A stretch of DNA of 64,000 nucleotides, taken from Ralstonia pickettii. GTDB lineage: Bacteria; Pseudomonadota; Gammaproteobacteria; Burkholderiales; Burkholderiaceae. How positions within the stretch are numbered: position 1 is the first letter of the stretch; each line of letters opens with the position of its first letter. The notes beneath the pieces are model-generated. The model saw nothing but the letters and a program-made list of their open reading frames with translations, was not told the DNA's origin and did not search any database. Location of the stretch: NCBI RefSeq assembly GCF_030582395.1, contig NZ_CP104381.1, positions 124,001 through 188,000 on the forward strand, written 5' to 3'. The position numbers were made by a program, and so were the translations under genes. Below are positions 1 through 9,809 of the stretch, in pieces.

Positions 1-45
1 GATGATGCTGGCGCCGATGAAGGCCAGCCAGGTTTGGAGGGTCAT
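1..45 (-). CDS. LysE-type amino-acid exporter, N-terminal fragment
   Basis: Only the first 15 codons are inside the window; the gene continues past base 1. They read MTLQTWLAFIGASII, which resembles the opening of LysE/RhtB exporters: a short polar start, then the first membrane helix. The start codon is the ATG complement at 43-45. The fragment is too short for a firm call, and another small inner-membrane transporter is possible. The 5' side faces repeat copy 1, with about 100 bp between the start codon and the element. Confidence 0.45.
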   Translation of the reverse strand, partial: MTLQTWLAFIGASII

Positions 46-144
46 GGGGTGGCTCGCTGTGTTGTTGGGGGGTGGGGAGACAGTTATCCATGAAAAAAAT
101 GGGGCGTCAAATGGGGTGGGTGTTTTTTGTCTTTGGTTTTTGGG

Positions 145-664
145 TTGGTGGTCCGCCCCCCTTTCGTTCCCTGCCGGGACCGACTCACTTTTCTTTGTCT
201 TGCCAAAGAAAAGTAAGCAAAAGAAAGGCGCGCCCGAGATGGCGACTTCCCCTTGAATTTGTGTGACCGGGCGGGGAAGGAGGCAAACTCGCTTCGCTCA
301 GACAGGCCTCCTTCCTTTTTCCGCCCGCTCACAAAAATTCAAGGCGCCATCAAGGGCTCAACGTCAAAAGAGAAAGGCCAACCCGTCGCGAGGTTGGCCT
401 TGTCGTTTGGGTCGGCACCCAGATGGTTCGGCTGTTGTCCTTTGACTTTCCTGCCCTAGATGGCGCCTTCAATTTTTGTAAGCGGGCGGAAAAAAGGCGG
501 GGAACTGTCTGAGCGCAGCGAGTTTTCCCCGCCTCCGCACGGTTACGGAAATTGAAGGAATCTTTCGCCATCTCGGGCGCGCATTTCTTTGCTTACTTTC
601 TTTGGGCAAGACCAAAGAAAGTGAGTCAGCCCCGGCAGGGGATGAAACAAGGGGCGCACCACCA
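145..664. repeat. Nested inverted-repeat element, copy 1 (core type A)
   Basis: A non-coding element of about 520 bp whose halves are inverted copies of each other. Reading inward, each arm has a short CCCTGCCGGG hairpin, a CTTTTCTTTG/CAAAGAAAAG type hairpin, the block GGCGCGCCCGAGATGGCGA (imperfect in the right arm), and a long hairpin. The long hairpins lie at 251-344 and 466-558. The left one has stem GGAAGGAGGC/GCCTCCTTCC around apex CTCGCTTCGCTCAGACAG; the right one has AGGCGGGGAA/TTCCCCGCCT around the same apex. The core between them (about 345-465) carries a perfect 10-bp hairpin, AAGGCCAACC/GGTTGGCCTT. The core matches copy 2 in the opposite orientation. The element lies 23 bp past the EamA stop codon. 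Open frames across it are low-complexity and are not believed. Confidence 0.9.
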
Positions 665-687
665 AGGCAAAAAACAACCCAAAAAAC

Positions 688-1668
688 CTACCCATGCCTC
701 CGCGCCGCCAACCCCACCCCACTCACCAACAACACCGCAGCCGCCACTTCAAGCCCATGTGGCCATCGTGCCTCATAGATAAACCCATACAAGAGCGCGA
801 ACACCGTCTCGAACACAATCAACTGCCCCGACAGCGTCAACGGCAACTTGCGGCTGGCTGCATTCCACAGGCTGTTCCCGAGCACAGACGCCCCCAGCGC
901 CACGCCCATATTCACCAGCCAGAACATCCCCCATGCCGATGCGGGCTGCGCAGAAGCCGTCGCCATGCCGGGCAGCAAGAACGCCGGCACGGCCAGTGCC
1001 AGTGACAGCACCCCAGTCGCAACGCCCGTCAACAGCGACCACTCCCGGCTCGTGAACTGCGGCCGCGCGCGCAGGTACCGCGCATTGCACACCGCATACA
1101 CCGTCCAGCACGCCAGCGCACCCGCTGCCATCAACAGCCCGATGAAATAGGTTCTGCCGCCGGCATTCGAATGTACGTCGGGCGCATCCAGATAAATGCA
1201 CACCACGCCCGCGACGGCCATCAGCAAAGGCAGGGCCAGCTGGCGCAGGGGCAGGCTGCCGCGTTCAGCGGCGCCGGCCAGCGTGACCGTCACGGGCAAC
1301 AGCCCGACGATGAGCGACACCGGCGCCACGCCTGCGCGCTGCACACCACCGGCCACGCACAGGTAGTAAAGGATGTTGCCCGGCAGCGATAGCAACAGCA
1401 GCGCCACCCAATCCCGCCGCGTCGTCTTGCGCCACAGCGTGCGCCACACCGGCAGCGCCAGTACGAGCGAGAGCACCCCGTACAGCACATAGCGCGCCGC
1501 TGAAAGCGCCAGCGGCGAGAACTGCGGCAGCATTTTCGGCGCGACGAAGATGACGCCCCACAGCGCGCCGGCCGCGACGCCGTAGCCGATGCCCGTGAGG
1601 TGGTCGCGCCGCGCATCGTGCTGATTGTGATGCAGCTGTGTTGCAGTGGAGGTGTCGCCAACAGCCAT
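688..1668 (-). CDS. EamA/DMT-superfamily inner-membrane transporter
   Basis: A 326-residue membrane protein with about ten hydrophobic helices in two repeats, the layout of EamA (DMT) metabolite exporters. Typical segments are GYGVAAGALWGVIF near residue 28 and a second-half LVNMGVALGASVLGNSLW motif. Substrates in this family include amino acids and other small metabolites; nothing in the sequence fixes the one used here. The ATG at 1668 is chosen. A GTG at 1704 would add twelve residues that look unlike a transporter start. The neighbouring AraC gene on the same strand begins upstream and ends about 100 bp away, so the two may be co-transcribed. The stop codon lies 23 bp from repeat copy 1. 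Confidence 0.85.
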   Translation of the reverse strand: MAVGDTSTATQLHHNQHDARRDHLTGIGYGVAAGALWGVIFVAPKMLPQFSPLALSAARYVLYGVLSLVLALPVWRTLWRKTTRRDWVALLLLSLPGNILYYLCVAGGVQRAGVAPVSLIVGLLPVTVTLAGAAERGSLPLRQLALPLLMAVAGVVCIYLDAPDVHSNAGGRTYFIGLLMAAGALACWTVYAVCNARYLRARPQFTSREWSLLTGVATGVLSLALAVPAFLLPGMATASAQPASAWGMFWLVNMGVALGASVLGNSLWNAASRKLPLTLSGQLIVFETVFALLYGFIYEARWPHGLEVAAAVLLVSGVGLAARRHG

Positions 1669-1774
1669 GGAGCGCCTGTCCGAAAAGATCAATCGAACCG
1701 GCACTCTGCGCGCGCGCGTGCCGCGCGTCTTGGCGAAGACGGCTGCGCTTTGGCAAAAACGGAAACCGCCCGGG

Positions 1775-2497
1775 CTAGCGGCGCACCGCCGCCGGCGTGA
1801 TGCCGTGCGCGGCCTTGAGGTGGCGCGTGAGCGCGCTTTGGTCGTAATAGCCGGTGCGCGCGGCGATCTCGGCGATGGGCAGGGCGGTGGTTTCCAGCAG
1901 CGTCAATGCATGCCACAGCCGTACCTGGGCCAGATGCGCATGCAGCGTGGTGCCGTAGGCGGCGCGAAACAGCGTGGCGAGGTGGCGCGCGCTGACGCCC
2001 GCTTCTGTGGCAAGCGCATCGACCGTGAGCGGCTCCGCGTAGCGGTGTTCGATGGCATGCCATGCGCGCTCGGCACGTGCATCGGGGCGTGCGCGGATCT
2101 GCGTCGACTGGTTGGCCGGATGCGCCGCCAGCGTTGCCAGCGCGAGTGACGACCACGCAGTGGCCAGCACCGTGTCGACGATGGGCGCGTCCTGCAGCCA
2201 TGTCGTCAGTGCGCGCAGGCCTGGCGTGAGCGGAAAGAACACGCGATCGGCCAGGCCGCCCAGGCTGGGGGCGTCCGCGGTTTGCCCGGGAATGTCGAAC
2301 ACGATGAAGCGGTTGGCGCCCGTGGCTTCAAACGCATGTGTAGCGCCGGCCGGAATGAGCGCGGCGTGGTGCGTGTCGACACGGCCGCCGCGGCCGTCGA
2401 CGTCCATCTCGAGGATGCCGCGTGCGGGCATCACGACCTGCATGAAGTCGTGCGAGTGTGGGGGCGCGGCGAGGCCGTAAGTGCGGAAGTCCAGCAT
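1775..2497 (-). CDS. AraC-family transcriptional regulator with cupin-like sensor
   Basis: 240 residues. The N-terminal part holds a cupin-like histidine motif, PHSHDFMQVV, at about residues 13-22, which probably senses a ligand. The C-terminal 100 residues carry two helix-turn-helix units: VDALATEAGVSARHLATLFR, and a second with IAEIAARTGYYDQSALTRH, the classic AraC signature. The family activates nearby or target genes on ligand binding. The adjacent EamA transporter on the same strand is a natural candidate target, which is inference. The sensor has no close functional match that I recognise, so the inducer is unknown. Confidence 0.88.
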   Translation of the reverse strand: MLDFRTYGLAAPPHSHDFMQVVMPARGILEMDVDGRGGRVDTHHAALIPAGATHAFEATGANRFIVFDIPGQTADAPSLGGLADRVFFPLTPGLRALTTWLQDAPIVDTVLATAWSSLALATLAAHPANQSTQIRARPDARAERAWHAIEHRYAEPLTVDALATEAGVSARHLATLFRAAYGTTLHAHLAQVRLWHALTLLETTALPIAEIAARTGYYDQSALTRHLKAAHGITPAAVRR

Positions 2498-2660
2498 GGT
2501 GCCGCCGAGAATAGCACCGGCACCCGTCCAAAAAAATACCCGGCCACAGATCGTCTGCGCCGGGTCTCGGAACTTTCACGGAAAGAGGATCCGTGAGAAG
2601 AGGAACAGGCGCATCGTGCGCCGCCCGCATGACAGCGGCATGTCAGCGGCGCCTGCGTCC

Positions 2661-3017
2661 TCATTCCTCCTGGATCGTCACCTTGTTCGGATAGAACGCC
2701 AGATAGCCGGCCACTTCACGCGCGACGGGCTTGGGCTGTTCGTACGTCCAGACGGCGTTGTCGGCGCGTACATCGCCGGCCACGATGGTGTAGTACGACG
2801 CATCGCCCTTGTACGGGCAATGGGTGTGATGCTGCGTGCGCTCCAGCAGGTTCATCTGCACATCGTCGCGCGGGATGTACTGCACCGGCGGGTACGATGC
2901 CTCGCGCAGCGTGCGCGCCAGGTGCGTGCTGGCAATGGTGAAACCATTGAGCGTTACGGTCACGCGGCGCGGGTTGGACTCGACGGTGATGGGGTGATTC
3001 GGATCGATATCGGGCAT
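2661..3017 (-). CDS. DUF427 domain protein
   Basis: A small soluble protein of 118 residues. It contains the DUF427 hallmark CPYKGDASYY in the middle and VWTYEQPKPVAREVAGYLAFYPNKV near the C-terminus (quoted in part: the WxYxxP and GYLAFY elements). The ATG at 3017 is preferred because CAGGAG lies six bases upstream; a longer reading to 3056 adds residues without support. The biochemical function of DUF427 is not established. The intergenic stretch 2498-2660 to its right has no gene that I can support. Confidence 0.85.
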   Translation of the reverse strand: MPDIDPNHPITVESNPRRVTVTLNGFTIASTHLARTLREASYPPVQYIPRDDVQMNLLERTQHHTHCPYKGDASYYTIVAGDVRADNAVWTYEQPKPVAREVAGYLAFYPNKVTIQEE

Positions 3018-3096
3018 GCGGCACTCCTGCAGTTGAGCGAGGGAAGACGCTGTCACTGTAGCAAGCGCCGCGCGCGCCTTCTGTCGCCGTCCCTGC

Positions 3097-4299
3097 TTAC
3101 CAGTGCGTTTCCGATTCCGGCGTGGACGAGACGCGGTGGATCGCCAGGTCGGCCCCCATGAATTCGGCCTCGCGATCCAGGCGCAGCCCCACGAGCTTGC
3201 GTAGCGTGCCGTACACCACCGTGCCGCCGATCAGCGCAATGGCAATGCCGCCTGCCGTGCCCGCCAGCTGCGCCCAGAACGACACGCCGCCCAGGCCGCC
3301 CAGCGCCTTCAGGCCGAAGATGCCGGCCGCGATGCCGCCCCACGCGCCGCACAGCCCATGCAGCGGCCACACGCCGAGCACGTCGTCGATGCGCCAGACG
3401 TTCTGCACGCGCGTGAACATCCAGACAAACAGCACGCCCGCGATGCCGCCCACGGCCAGCGCGCCCAGCGGGTGCATCACGTCGGAGCCGGCGCACACGG
3501 CCACCAGGCCGGCCAGCGGCCCGTTGTACGAGAAGCCCGGGTCGTTCTTGCCCATCCACCACGCGGTGAGCGTGCCGCCCACCATGGCCATCAGCGAATT
3601 GATGGCGACCAGGCCGCTCATCTTGTCGAGCGTCTGCGCGCTCATCACGTTGAAGCCGAACCAGCCCACCGCCAGCACCCAGGCGCCGGCGGCCAGGAAC
3701 GGGATGTTCGACGGCGGATGCGCAGCGATGCGGCCGTCGTCCTTGTAGCGGCCGTGGCGGGCGCCCAGCAGCAACACCGCCGGCAGCGCGATCCAGCCGC
3801 CCACAGCGTGCACGACCACCGAGCCGGCGAAGTCATGGAACTCCGCGCCCGTCACGCTTTGCAGCCAGTGTTGGATGCCGAAGCGCTCGTTCCAGGCGAT
3901 GCCTTCAAAAAACGGGTAGACGAAACCGACCAGCACGAAAGTCGCCGCCAGTTGCGGCTCGAAGCGCGAACGCTCTGCAATGCCGCCCGAGATGATGGCC
4001 GGGATGGCCGCCGCAAACGTCAGCAGGAAGAAGAACTTCACCAGCTCGTAGCCGTTCTGCTGGGCGAGCACGTCGGCGCCGGTAAAGAAATTGACCCCGT
4101 ACGCGATCGAATAGCCGATGAAGAAGTACGCGATGGTCGACACGGCAAAGTCGACCAGGATCTTGACCAGCGCATTGACCTGGTTCTTCTTGCGGACGGT
4201 GCCCAGCTCAAGGAACGCGAAGCCGGCATGCATGGCCAGCACCATGATCGCGCCCAGCAGGATAAAGAGCGCGTCGCCCCCGGTTTTGATGGAGTTCAT
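3097..4299 (-). CDS. amtB: Ammonium transporter, AmtB family
   Basis: A 400-residue polytopic channel of the Amt/Rh family that conducts ammonium across the inner membrane. The pore residues are visible: Asp156 and His164 in FHDFAGSVVVH, and the second pore histidine His314 in WPLHGLCGAWGG. GGIAERSRF, near residues 105-113, matches the Phe-gate region. The family normally lies behind glnK and is gated by that PII protein, but no glnK is adjacent here. A strong sigma-54 type promoter sits 81 bp upstream of the start, fitting nitrogen control. There is no obvious cleaved signal peptide, and the N-terminus begins close to the first helix. Confidence 0.95.
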   Translation of the reverse strand: MNSIKTGGDALFILLGAIMVLAMHAGFAFLELGTVRKKNQVNALVKILVDFAVSTIAYFFIGYSIAYGVNFFTGADVLAQQNGYELVKFFFLLTFAAAIPAIISGGIAERSRFEPQLAATFVLVGFVYPFFEGIAWNERFGIQHWLQSVTGAEFHDFAGSVVVHAVGGWIALPAVLLLGARHGRYKDDGRIAAHPPSNIPFLAAGAWVLAVGWFGFNVMSAQTLDKMSGLVAINSLMAMVGGTLTAWWMGKNDPGFSYNGPLAGLVAVCAGSDVMHPLGALAVGGIAGVLFVWMFTRVQNVWRIDDVLGVWPLHGLCGAWGGIAAGIFGLKALGGLGGVSFWAQLAGTAGGIAIALIGGTVVYGTLRKLVGLRLDREAEFMGADLAIHRVSSTPESETHW

Positions 4300-4379
4300 T
4301 GCGGTTGTCGTGCGGGTTGAGGGTCAGCGCCATCCGGGTGCAGGGTTTGCCCACAAATGACGCAAAAAGCGCCGACAGA

Positions 4380-4395
4380 TGCAAAAGTTGTTCCA
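4380..4395 (-). promoter_or_regulatory. Sigma-54 (RpoN) promoter of amtB
   Basis: Read leftward the sequence is TGGAACAACTTTTGCA. It has GG and GC separated by exactly ten bases, as in the -24/-12 consensus TGGCACG-N4-TTGC. Its -12 end lies about 80 bp from the amtB start, a normal leader length. TGGTGC/GCACCA-like half-sites resembling NtrC sites occur further upstream at about 4420-4545, but none forms a clean full palindrome. Confidence 0.72.
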
Positions 4396-4556
4396 ACGGT
4401 GTGCAAAAAGGTGTCGGGGCGCACCACGGCCGTGCGATCGGGGGTGCCTGCGGGCGACACGCTCGGATTGGCCCGAAAACGGTGCGAAGCTGCCTTGAAT
4501 TGGTGCGAGCGAGGCGCTCGATGCGCCGTAGTGGTGCGTGCCGGCGTGGGCGGAAT

Positions 4557-5582
4557 TTACGGCTTGGGGCCCGACACGCTCAACGATGCTGCCACGGCGT
4601 TCCACAGCGGCTCGTACCGCAGCCGCACGGCGCTGGCCTGCTCGGGCGACGTGGCCGGAGACTGCATGTGCAGCATCAGCAGCGCACCGTCGGTCGGGAT
4701 CATGAAGACGCGGCCCACCAGCGTGCTGCCTGTGGCGCGCGGGACATGCGGCCCGGGCGATTCGTCGATGTAGCTCGTCCACACGCCGCTGCGCCCGCCG
4801 AACGATTGCGTGCCCCAGCCGAGCAGCCGGAAGGGGCCCGCCACCGCTTGCTTGACAGCATCGCGCATCCAGCGCGGTTCGCGGCTGTCGGGAACGGCTT
4901 CGAGGTCGCCTTCCGCGGGGCGCACGATCAGTTCCATGCGCGACAGCCCCGAGCCGCCCTGGTTGGCCCACGCGCCGATCGCTACGCGCGCCGGGTCCGG
5001 TTTGCGCGGCGGCGTGGGCGGCACGCGCTCCCACGAGAACGGCAGCCGCAGGTTGACGCTGGCGCCGCGCGCGTTCGGCCAGTCGGATAACGTCACGGCC
5101 TGCGTAAAGCGGCTGCTCAACTCATCGGCGGGACGGTCGTCGTAGACCACCGCCAGCAGCGTTTGCAGCGTGGCGCGGTCTTGGCTGCCCTCGGCGCGCG
5201 CCACCACGCGTTCGGCCAGGGAGTGCGCGGTCTGCGGAGTCTGCGTGGAAATGCCCACGCTCGGCTGGTGGACGTCGAGTGCGCGCTCGATCAGCAGTTG
5301 GCGCTCGTCGTCGGATAGCGGAATGCCGGCGATCAGGCGGCGCGTGCGGGCCAGCGCCTGCGGGAAGGTGTTGTCGAATTGGGTCCGGGCACGGATCAGC
5401 TCTTCACGCTGGCCAGGGAAGCGCTGGATGGCGCGGTCGAGCGCCTGCGACTGCACCGTCAGGAAGCCAAGCACGCTGATCAGCCCCGGGATGGCGCCGG
5501 GCGTGTAGTCCCACGCCAGGGCGTGGCCCGACCACGCCAGCAAGGCAATCAGACACCAGCGCATCGTTGCGCGGCTTGGCAT
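4557..5582 (-). CDS. Exported protein of unknown function
   Basis: 341 residues. It begins with a standard signal peptide, MRWCLIALLAWSGHALA, with probable cleavage after ALA at about residue 23, so the protein should be periplasmic or exported. A helical stretch with many Gln and Arg residues follows. The C-terminal half is mixed beta and contains the conserved-looking motif GWGTQSFGGRSGVWTSYID. I recognise no domain. AGGGGGAA lies just upstream of the ATG at 5582. The gene precedes amtB on the same strand, but amtB has its own sigma-54 promoter between them, so a functional link is not implied. Confidence 0.7.
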   Translation of the reverse strand: MPSRATMRWCLIALLAWSGHALAWDYTPGAIPGLISVLGFLTVQSQALDRAIQRFPGQREELIRARTQFDNTFPQALARTRRLIAGIPLSDDERQLLIERALDVHQPSVGISTQTPQTAHSLAERVVARAEGSQDRATLQTLLAVVYDDRPADELSSRFTQAVTLSDWPNARGASVNLRLPFSWERVPPTPPRKPDPARVAIGAWANQGGSGLSRMELIVRPAEGDLEAVPDSREPRWMRDAVKQAVAGPFRLLGWGTQSFGGRSGVWTSYIDESPGPHVPRATGSTLVGRVFMIPTDGALLMLHMQSPATSPEQASAVRLRYEPLWNAVAASLSVSGPKP

Positions 5583-5922
5583 TGGAAGTTCCCCCTATGG
5601 CCGGACCCGTTTCCGGCCAGAACGCGACTGTAACGATTTGTTTCGATTGTGTGCAAGCTGGGTGTTGCACCGAGAACGGACCGTTCAGGCCTTCCAATTT
5701 GCGCAAATGGCTCGGGCAGTCTGCGCCCCTGTTTAGCGGAATGGCGTGCATCTCACCATGGAGCCACAGGGGTAGACGGGCGAAAACGTCAGTTCCGCGC
5801 GGCCCGTTGACGAGTGCGTCAAGCCCGAAAATACTGTCTGTCCGACCCGCTGACCGGCACGCTTCGCCTTGTGCGTCGTACAACACATCCAACGCCGGCG
5901 CCCACTTATCGAAGGTGGAGAC
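5583..5922. other. Divergent intergenic region, no gene seen
   Basis: This 340-bp stretch separates the leftward exported-protein gene from rightward icmF and must hold both promoters. I could not find an open frame with a ribosome site, a riboswitch-like fold (including a cobalamin box) or a clear palindromic operator in it. The icmF ribosome site GGTGGAG lies at its right edge. Confidence 0.5.
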
Positions 5923-8900
5923 ATGACCGATCTTTCCGCTGCCCGCGCGGCCGATCCCACGCCGGCCAGTGAACCCGGGCCCGCGCGCAACAAGGTGCGC
6001 TTCGTGACGGCCACTTCGCTGTTCGATGGACATGACGCGTCGATCAACATCATGCGGCGCATCCTGCAGTCGATGGGCTGCGAGGTGATCCACCTCGGAC
6101 ACAACCGCTCGGTGGACGAGGTGGTGAACGCGGCGCTGCAGGAAGACGTGCAGGGCATTGCCGTGTCCAGCTACCAGGGTGGCCACGTCGAATACTTCAA
6201 GTACATGATCGACGCGCTGCGCGCACGCGGCGGCGAGCACATCCAGGTGTTCGGCGGCGGGGGCGGCGTGATCGTCCCGGCGGAGATCCGCGAGCTGCAG
6301 GACTATGGTGTCGCGCGCATCTACAGCCCCGAAGACGGCCAGCGCATGGGCCTGGCCGGCATGATTGCTGACATGGTGCAGCGCTGCGACATCGATCTTT
6401 CCGTCTATGCGCCCACCACGCTGGAGCCCGTCGCCAACGGCGACCGCCGCGCCCTGGCGCAATTGATCACCGCATTGGAATCGGGCCGGATCGATCCGGC
6501 ATTGCGCGACGCCGTACGTGCGGCTGCGATGGGGGCGCCGACGCCGGTGCTCGGCATCACGGGCACGGGCGGCGCGGGCAAGTCGTCGCTGACCGATGAG
6601 TTGATCCGCCGCTTCCGGCTCGATCAGCAGGACGCGCTGCGCATCGCCGTCATCTCGATCGATCCGTCGCGGCGCAAATCGGGCGGCGCCCTGCTGGGCG
6701 ACCGCATTCGCATGAACGCGATCAATCATCCGAACATCTTCGTGCGTTCGCTGGCCACGCGCGAGGCCAGCCGCGAAATTTCCGACGCGCTGCCCGACGT
6801 GATTGCCGCATGCCGTGCCGCCGGGTTCGATTTCATCATCGTGGAGACCTCGGGCATCGGGCAGGGCGATGCGGCCATCGTGCCGCATGTCGATCTGTCG
6901 CTGTACGTAATGACGCCCGAGTTTGGCGCCGCCAGCCAGTTGGAGAAGATCGACATGCTCGACTTTGCCGATCTGGTGGCGATCAACAAGTTCGACCGCA
7001 AGGGCGCGCAGGACGCGTGGCGTGACGTCGCCAAGCAGGTGCAGCGCAACCGCGAGCAATGGCATGCCCGCCCAGAAGACATGCCGGTGTTCGGCACGCA
7101 GGCTTCGCACTTCAATGACGACGGCGTGACGGCGCTGTATCACGCGCTGGCCGATCGACTGACCGAGCGCGGCATGGCGCTCGCCGAGCGCACGCTGCCA
7201 CGCCCGGCCGGCAAATGCTCCACCAGCCACGACGCCATCGTGCCGCCCGCGCGCGTGCGCTACCTGGCGGAGCTGGCCGATACCGTGCGCGGCTACCACC
7301 GCCGCGTCGACGCGCAAAGCCGCCTCGCGCGCGAGCGCCAGCAGTTGCGCGCCAGCCACCGCATGCTGGAGCAGGCCGGCGCCACGGTGCAGACGCTGTC
7401 CGCGCTCGACAAGCAGGCGGCCGAGCGCGACGCGCAACTCGGCGCGGCCGAGCGCAAGCTGCTCGCCATGTGGCCTGACCTGCGCCGCGCGTATTCCGGC
7501 GACGAATACGTCGTGAAGATCCGCGACAAGGAAATCCGCACTCAGCTCACGCACACCACGCTCTCGGGCACCACCATCCGCAAGGTCGTGCTGCCGCCGT
7601 ATGAAGACGACGGTGAAGTGCTGCGCTGGCTGATGCGCGAGAACGTGCCGGGCAGCTTTCCGTATACCGCCGGCGTGTTCGCCTTCAAGCGCGAGAATGA
7701 AGACCCGACGCGCATGTTCGCAGGCGAGGGCGATGCCTTTCGCACGAACCGCCGCTTCAAGCTTGTCTCGGAAGGCATGGCCGCCAAGCGGCTGTCGACC
7801 GCATTCGACTCCGTCACGCTCTACGGCGAAGACCCGGCGCTGTGCCCCGACATCTACGGCAAGGTCGGCAACTCGGGCGTGTCGATCGCCACGCTCGACG
7901 ACATGGAAGTGCTGTACGACGGCTTTGACCTGACCAGCCCCGCCACGTCGGTGTCCATGACGATCAACGGCCCCGCGCCGACGATCCTGGCGATGTTCAT
8001 GAACACCGCCATCGACCAGAACCTCGCCAGGTTCCGTTCGGACAACCAGCGAGAGCCGACGCAGGACGAGGAAGCGAAGATTCGCGCGTGGGTGCTGCAG
8101 AACGTACGCGGCACGGTGCAGGCCGACATCCTCAAGGAAGACCAGGGGCAGAACACCTGCATCTTCTCCACTGAGTTTTCGCTCAAGGTGATGGGCGATA
8201 TCCAGGAATATTTCGTGCACCACCAGGTGCGCAATTTCTACTCGGTGTCGATCTCCGGCTATCACATTGCCGAGGCGGGCGCCAACCCGATCTCGCAACT
8301 CGCCTTCACGCTGGCCAACGGTTTCACGTATGTGGAGGCGTACCTCGCGCGCGGCATGCACATCGACGATTTCGCGCCGAACCTGTCGTTCTTCTTCTCC
8401 AACGGCATGGACCCGGAGTACAGCGTGCTCGGCCGGGTCGCGCGCCGCATCTGGGCGGTGACGCTGCGCGACAAGTACGGCGCGAATGAGCGCAGCCAGA
8501 AGCTGAAGTACCACGTGCAGACCTCGGGCCGATCCCTACACGCGCAGGAGATCGCGTTCAACGATATCCGCACGACGCTGCAGGCGCTGATCGCCATCTA
8601 CGACAACTGCAACAGCCTGCACACGAATGCCTACGACGAGGCCATCACCACCCCGACGGCCGAATCCGTGCGGCGCGCGCTGGCCATCCAGCTCATCATC
8701 AACCGCGAGTGGGGCCTGGCCAAGTGCGAGAACCCGAACCAGGGCAGCTTCATCATCGATGAACTGACGGACCTCGTGGAAGAAGCCGTGCTGCAGGAGT
8801 TCGAGCGCATTGCCGAACGCGGCGGGGTGCTGGGGGCGATGGAAACCGGCTACCAGCGCGGCAAGATCCAGGAAGAGTCGATGCTGTATGAGCAGCGCAA

Positions 8901-9210
8901 GCACGATGGCTCGCTGCCGATCATCGGTGTGAATACGTTTCGCAACCCCGACGCCGAGAGCGTGGTGCCGCCGCACATAGAATTGGCGCGTTCCAGCGAG
9001 GAAGAAAAGCAGAGCCAGCTTGCGCGGCTGCAGGATTTTCATGCTCGGCATGCCGGGGAAGCCCCGGCCATGCTGCAGCGCCTGCAGCGCGCGGTGATTG
9101 ACGATCAGAACGTGTTTGCGGTGCTGATGGACGCGGTGCGGGTTTGCTCGCTGGGGCAGATCACGCATGCGTTGTTTGAGGTGGGGGGGCAGTATCGGCG
9201 GAATATGTAG
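5923..9210 (+). CDS. icmF: Fused B12-dependent isobutyryl-CoA mutase (IcmF)
   Basis: A 1,095-residue fusion. The N-terminal B12-binding domain has the cobalamin histidine in DGHDA (residues 35-39). The MeaB-like G-protein chaperone domain has P-loop GTGGAGKS at about 214-221. The C-terminal catalytic barrel starts near residue 520. This order is diagnostic of IcmF, which isomerises isobutyryl-CoA and n-butyryl-CoA. The Cupriavidus enzyme is also known to interconvert isovaleryl-CoA and pivalyl-CoA. The ATG at 5923 is chosen for its GGTGGAG site; an in-frame GTG at 5869 has no site. A 1,036-codon antisense open frame through this gene is a GC artefact. Its stop codon lies 32 bp before repeat copy 2. 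Confidence 0.96.
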   Translation: MTDLSAARAADPTPASEPGPARNKVRFVTATSLFDGHDASINIMRRILQSMGCEVIHLGHNRSVDEVVNAALQEDVQGIAVSSYQGGHVEYFKYMIDALRARGGEHIQVFGGGGGVIVPAEIRELQDYGVARIYSPEDGQRMGLAGMIADMVQRCDIDLSVYAPTTLEPVANGDRRALAQLITALESGRIDPALRDAVRAAAMGAPTPVLGITGTGGAGKSSLTDELIRRFRLDQQDALRIAVISIDPSRRKSGGALLGDRIRMNAINHPNIFVRSLATREASREISDALPDVIAACRAAGFDFIIVETSGIGQGDAAIVPHVDLSLYVMTPEFGAASQLEKIDMLDFADLVAINKFDRKGAQDAWRDVAKQVQRNREQWHARPEDMPVFGTQASHFNDDGVTALYHALADRLTERGMALAERTLPRPAGKCSTSHDAIVPPARVRYLAELADTVRGYHRRVDAQSRLARERQQLRASHRMLEQAGATVQTLSALDKQAAERDAQLGAAERKLLAMWPDLRRAYSGDEYVVKIRDKEIRTQLTHTTLSGTTIRKVVLPPYEDDGEVLRWLMRENVPGSFPYTAGVFAFKRENEDPTRMFAGEGDAFRTNRRFKLVSEGMAAKRLSTAFDSVTLYGEDPALCPDIYGKVGNSGVSIATLDDMEVLYDGFDLTSPATSVSMTINGPAPTILAMFMNTAIDQNLARFRSDNQREPTQDEEAKIRAWVLQNVRGTVQADILKEDQGQNTCIFSTEFSLKVMGDIQEYFVHHQVRNFYSVSISGYHIAEAGANPISQLAFTLANGFTYVEAYLARGMHIDDFAPNLSFFFSNGMDPEYSVLGRVARRIWAVTLRDKYGANERSQKLKYHVQTSGRSLHAQEIAFNDIRTTLQALIAIYDNCNSLHTNAYDEAITTPTAESVRRALAIQLIINREWGLAKCENPNQGSFIIDELTDLVEEAVLQEFERIAERGGVLGAMETGYQRGKIQEESMLYEQRKHDGSLPIIGVNTFRNPDAESVVPPHIELARSSEEEKQSQLARLQDFHARHAGEAPAMLQRLQRAVIDDQNVFAVLMDAVRVCSLGQITHALFEVGGQYRRNM

Positions 9211-9242
9211 GGGTTTTTGGTTTTTGGTTTTTGATTTTTTTT

Positions 9243-9757
9243 TTGGTGCGCCCCTTGTTTCATCCCCTGCCGGGGCTGACTCACTTTCTTTGGTCTTGCC
9301 CAAAGAAAGTAAGCAAAGAAATGCGCGCCCGAGATGGCGACAGATTCCTTGAATTTATGTCGCAGGGAGGGGAAGGGAAAAACTCGCTTCGCTCAGACAG
9401 TTTCCCTTCCTTTTTCCTCCCTGCAACAGAAATTCAAGGCGCCATCTAGGGCAGGAAAGTCAAAGGACAAAAGCCGCACCAACTAAGCGCACGCCCAAAC
9501 GACAAGGCCAATCTCGCGACGGGTTGGCCTTTTTCTTTTGACGTTAGGCCCTTGATGGCGCCTTGAATTTTTGTGAGCGGGCGGAAAAAAGAGGGAGGCC
9601 TGTCTGAGCGCAGCGAGTTTGCCTCCCTCTCCGCCCGGTCACACAAATTCAAGGGGAAGTCGCCATCTCGGGCGCGCCTTTCTTTTGCTTACTTTTCTTT
9701 GGCAAGACAAAGAAAAGTGAGTCGGTCCCGGCAGGGAACGAAAGGGGGATGAACCAC
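9243..9757. repeat. Nested inverted-repeat element, copy 2 (core type A, inverted)
   Basis: About 515 bp, with the same architecture as copy 1. Long hairpins lie at 9347-9439 (stem GGAAGGGAAA/TTTCCCTTCC) and 9561-9654 (stem AGAGGGAGGC/GCCTCCCTCT, read on the minus strand), again around the apex CTCGCTKCGCTCAGACAG. The outer arm has CTTTCTTTGG/CCAAAGAAAG, where copy 1 has CTTTTCTTTG/CAAAGAAAAG, so both sides of the stem changed together. The core, read on the minus strand, aligns along its length with the copy 1 core. The element fills the gap between two converging genes, 32 bp after the icmF stop and 52 bp after the DUF1275 stop. Confidence 0.9.
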
Positions 9758-9809
9758 ACCCGCCCGCCGCCAGCGGAGGCAAGAAACATCCACGACACAA
9801 AAACAAAAC

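Noticed and set aside
2..571. Small open frames inside repeat copy 1
   Set aside because: They translate the hairpin arms, recur in all copies in several frames and lack ribosome sites.
145..664. Repeat element as a classical insertion sequence or transposon
   Set aside because: No transposase frame, no flanking target duplication that I could see, and ends too large and structured for simple terminal repeats; a non-autonomous derivative remains possible.
5404..8514. A 1,036-codon open frame on the minus strand through icmF
   Set aside because: It is antisense to a well-supported enzyme, is dominated by Arg, Ala and His, and matches no family; it arises from the high GC third positions of icmF.
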